A stretch of 6,633 nucleotides of DNA, taken from the NCBI GenBank assembly GCA_916710115.1, contig CAKAOY010000064.1:1-6633 (forward strand). Direction: 5' to 3'. The first letter of the stretch is position 1, and each line of letters begins with the position of its first letter. Shown here in pieces: positions 5,489 to 6,633 of the stretch. Source of the stretch: an uncultured Bergeyella sp. (GTDB lineage Bacteria > Bacteroidota > Bacteroidia > Flavobacteriales > Weeksellaceae). Position numbers and translations under genes: made by a program. Below the pieces are notes generated by a model. The model saw nothing but the letters and a program-made list of their open reading frames with translations, made no database searches and was not told the origin of the DNA.

Positions 5489-6334
5489 TTAATAACTCCA
5501 ATCTCTTTTTTTAAGAATAGCATAAGTTCCTAATATAAAAACAATCCCCCATAAAACACTCACAATAAGAGCTTCTATGGGATACTCAGGTGCTTTTGGT
5601 AACATTCCTCCTGTAAAATTTTCCATAAATTTCAATCTCACAAATGGATTGGGTATCAAATTAGACATACTTTCTAATGGCAAATATTGTGAGTAATGAT
5701 TTACATCATTTAGCCCCGCATTATCAGCCGTTTTTGTATCACTCCATTCTACAAGTTTAAAAATAGTTTCTATCATAAACCAACCGAATATTGCCAAAAT
5801 AACTAACATTGATTTTCGAATCAATACAGAAAGGAACATCAAAAATGTCAAAAACACTAATAGTTTAACAAAAAAATTAAATGCGAAATATATTTCTGAG
5901 AAAGCAAGTTTCAAATCTATTTCTTCAGAATTTTTTATTCCTATAACTATAGAAAACACTACCACTAAAACAGTGGCAATTAAAGAAAAAAGACTGATTA
6001 TAAGCATTTTAGACATTATAAAATCCTTACGAGATAATCCGTCAATAATATTTTGATGAAAAGTTCTGTTTGTAAATTCTTGGCAAATAGAAAAAACGAT
6101 AACAAACCCCAAAATAATTCTTAAAAAATCAGCAATATAAGTCGTAAAATTCCATATAACGGGAAAATCATATATCCCCTGTTCCTTCAAACTAGTTCTA
6201 ATACCCCACAAATCTATATCATTAAATCCTACATATAACACCCCAACCAATGATACAAAATATAATATTGAATATATAATAAATGGTTTGTACGCAAAAT
6301 TTTTATGATACTCTAGCATTAATAATCTTTTCAT
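5489..6334 (-). CDS. ABC-2 type transporter permease
   Basis: A 281-residue integral membrane protein with about six hydrophobic helices (roughly 17-37, 68-84, 109-132, 148-170, 173-192, 255-275). The cytoplasmic segment 'CQEFTNRTFHQNIIDGLSRKDF' region (84-105) is the coupling loop typical of flavobacterial ABC-2 permeases. The end, LKKRDWSY, is also characteristic. A periplasmic stretch lies between about 193 and 254. The start codon is only 3 bases after the stop of the ABC ATPase, so the two are translationally coupled and form an ABC exporter. The substrate is unknown. Similar ATPase-permease pairs serve export of drugs, lipids or peptides, and NosFY-like pairs assist metalloenzyme assembly. 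No nosZ, nosL or nosD is visible in the window, so that reading is not supported. Confidence 0.88.
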   Translation of the reverse strand: MKRLLMLEYHKNFAYKPFIIYSILYFVSLVGVLYVGFNDIDLWGIRTSLKEQGIYDFPVIWNFTTYIADFLRIILGFVIVFSICQEFTNRTFHQNIIDGLSRKDFIMSKMLIISLFSLIATVLVVVFSIVIGIKNSEEIDLKLAFSEIYFAFNFFVKLLVFLTFLMFLSVLIRKSMLVILAIFGWFMIETIFKLVEWSDTKTADNAGLNDVNHYSQYLPLESMSNLIPNPFVRLKFMENFTGGMLPKAPEYPIEALIVSVLWGIVFILGTYAILKKRDWSY

Positions 6335-6337
6335 AGT

Positions 6338-6633
6338 TTATTTTTTAATAAGTTCTAAAAATTGTGTTTCCAAAGATTGTTTTTTCATCACCAAATGAGA
6401 TAAATATATCCCTCTTTCTACTAACATTTTATTCAAATATGATGTTTCCATATCCGATGATGGATAAGCCACTACAATATCCTCCTTCAATTCTACACGA
6501 TAAAATAATTGCATCTCTCTTAATATTTCTACTAATAGTTCATTATCTTCTAATTTCAGCTCAAAATATCCTTTGGAGGCTATCATTTCATCTACTCTAC
6601 CACAATAAAGTACATTCCCATTCTTCAAAACAA
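6338..6633 (-). CDS. ABC transporter ATP-binding protein, C-terminal end only (partial)
   Basis: The reading frame is open to the window edge, so the gene continues to the right beyond 6633. The visible 98 or so residues begin VLKNGNVLYCGRVDEM, the strand-turn that follows the H-loop histidine in ABC ATPases ('l..G.iv..G...el'). They are followed by a small alpha/beta domain of about 80 residues typical of the C-terminus of ABC-2-type ATPases. Walker A, Walker B, the signature motif and the H-loop are all outside the window. A TTG at 6626-6628 could be mistaken for a start but lies inside the conserved frame. The stop is 3 bases before the permease start. It would energise the permease. Confidence 0.82.
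   Translation of the reverse strand, partial: VLKNGNVLYCGRVDEMIASKGYFELKLEDNELLVEILREMQLFYRVELKEDIVVAYPSSDMETSYLNKMLVERGIYLSHLVMKKQSLETQFLELIKK

Overview
The window is AT-rich and reads as a chromosomal fragment of a Bacteroidota bacterium. A member of the Flavobacteriia, perhaps the Weeksellaceae (Chryseobacterium/Riemerella type), is the best guess. Three things point there. Promoter candidates fit the Bacteroidota TTG / TAnnTTTG pattern. Start codons are preceded by A-rich stretches rather than clear Shine-Dalgarno sequences. Protein signatures are typical of the group: a 'GKVGINT..P..TLEVNG' surface-protein start, a 'TFHQNIIDGLSR' ABC-2 permease and a siderophore-type TonB receptor with a 'YSIRGF' plug. 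The genus is inference.

Left end (1-1111): a 260-base non-coding region precedes one plus-strand gene (261-1061) for a secreted beta-rich protein of unknown role. Its likely promoter has a pure run of 17 adenines filling almost the whole spacer between the -33 and -7 elements, which is the arrangement expected of a phase-variable promoter. Further upstream lie a tandem 16-base repeat and an AT-rich inverted repeat, and a perfect 10-bp hairpin sits in the predicted 5' leader. A strong bidirectional hairpin at 1083-1111 ends this gene and the convergent minus-strand genes.

Middle (1117-4925, all minus strand): transcribed right to left are a small cysteine-motif membrane or exported protein (4538-4900, GTG start), a TonB-dependent siderophore-type receptor (2327-4447) and a PepSY_TM inner-membrane protein (1117-2223). 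A good -7 element lies just upstream of the small gene. A long stem-loop (2260-2305) separates the receptor from the PepSY gene and could set their expression ratio. The set looks like a metal-chelate uptake module: the receptor brings in the chelate, and the PepSY protein may reduce or release the metal at the inner membrane. The small protein has an unknown role.

Right end (4979-6633, minus strand): a membrane-anchored cytochrome c'-like protein (4979-5452) follows an ABC-2 permease (5489-6334), which follows the C-terminal end of an ABC ATPase cut by the window edge (6338-6633). Tight spacing suggests one operon reading toward the uptake module, with no strong terminator between them.

The two points most worth following are the poly-A promoter of the surface protein and the cysteine-rich uptake module beside the cytochrome c'. 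No RNA genes, CRISPR arrays or insertion sequences were seen.
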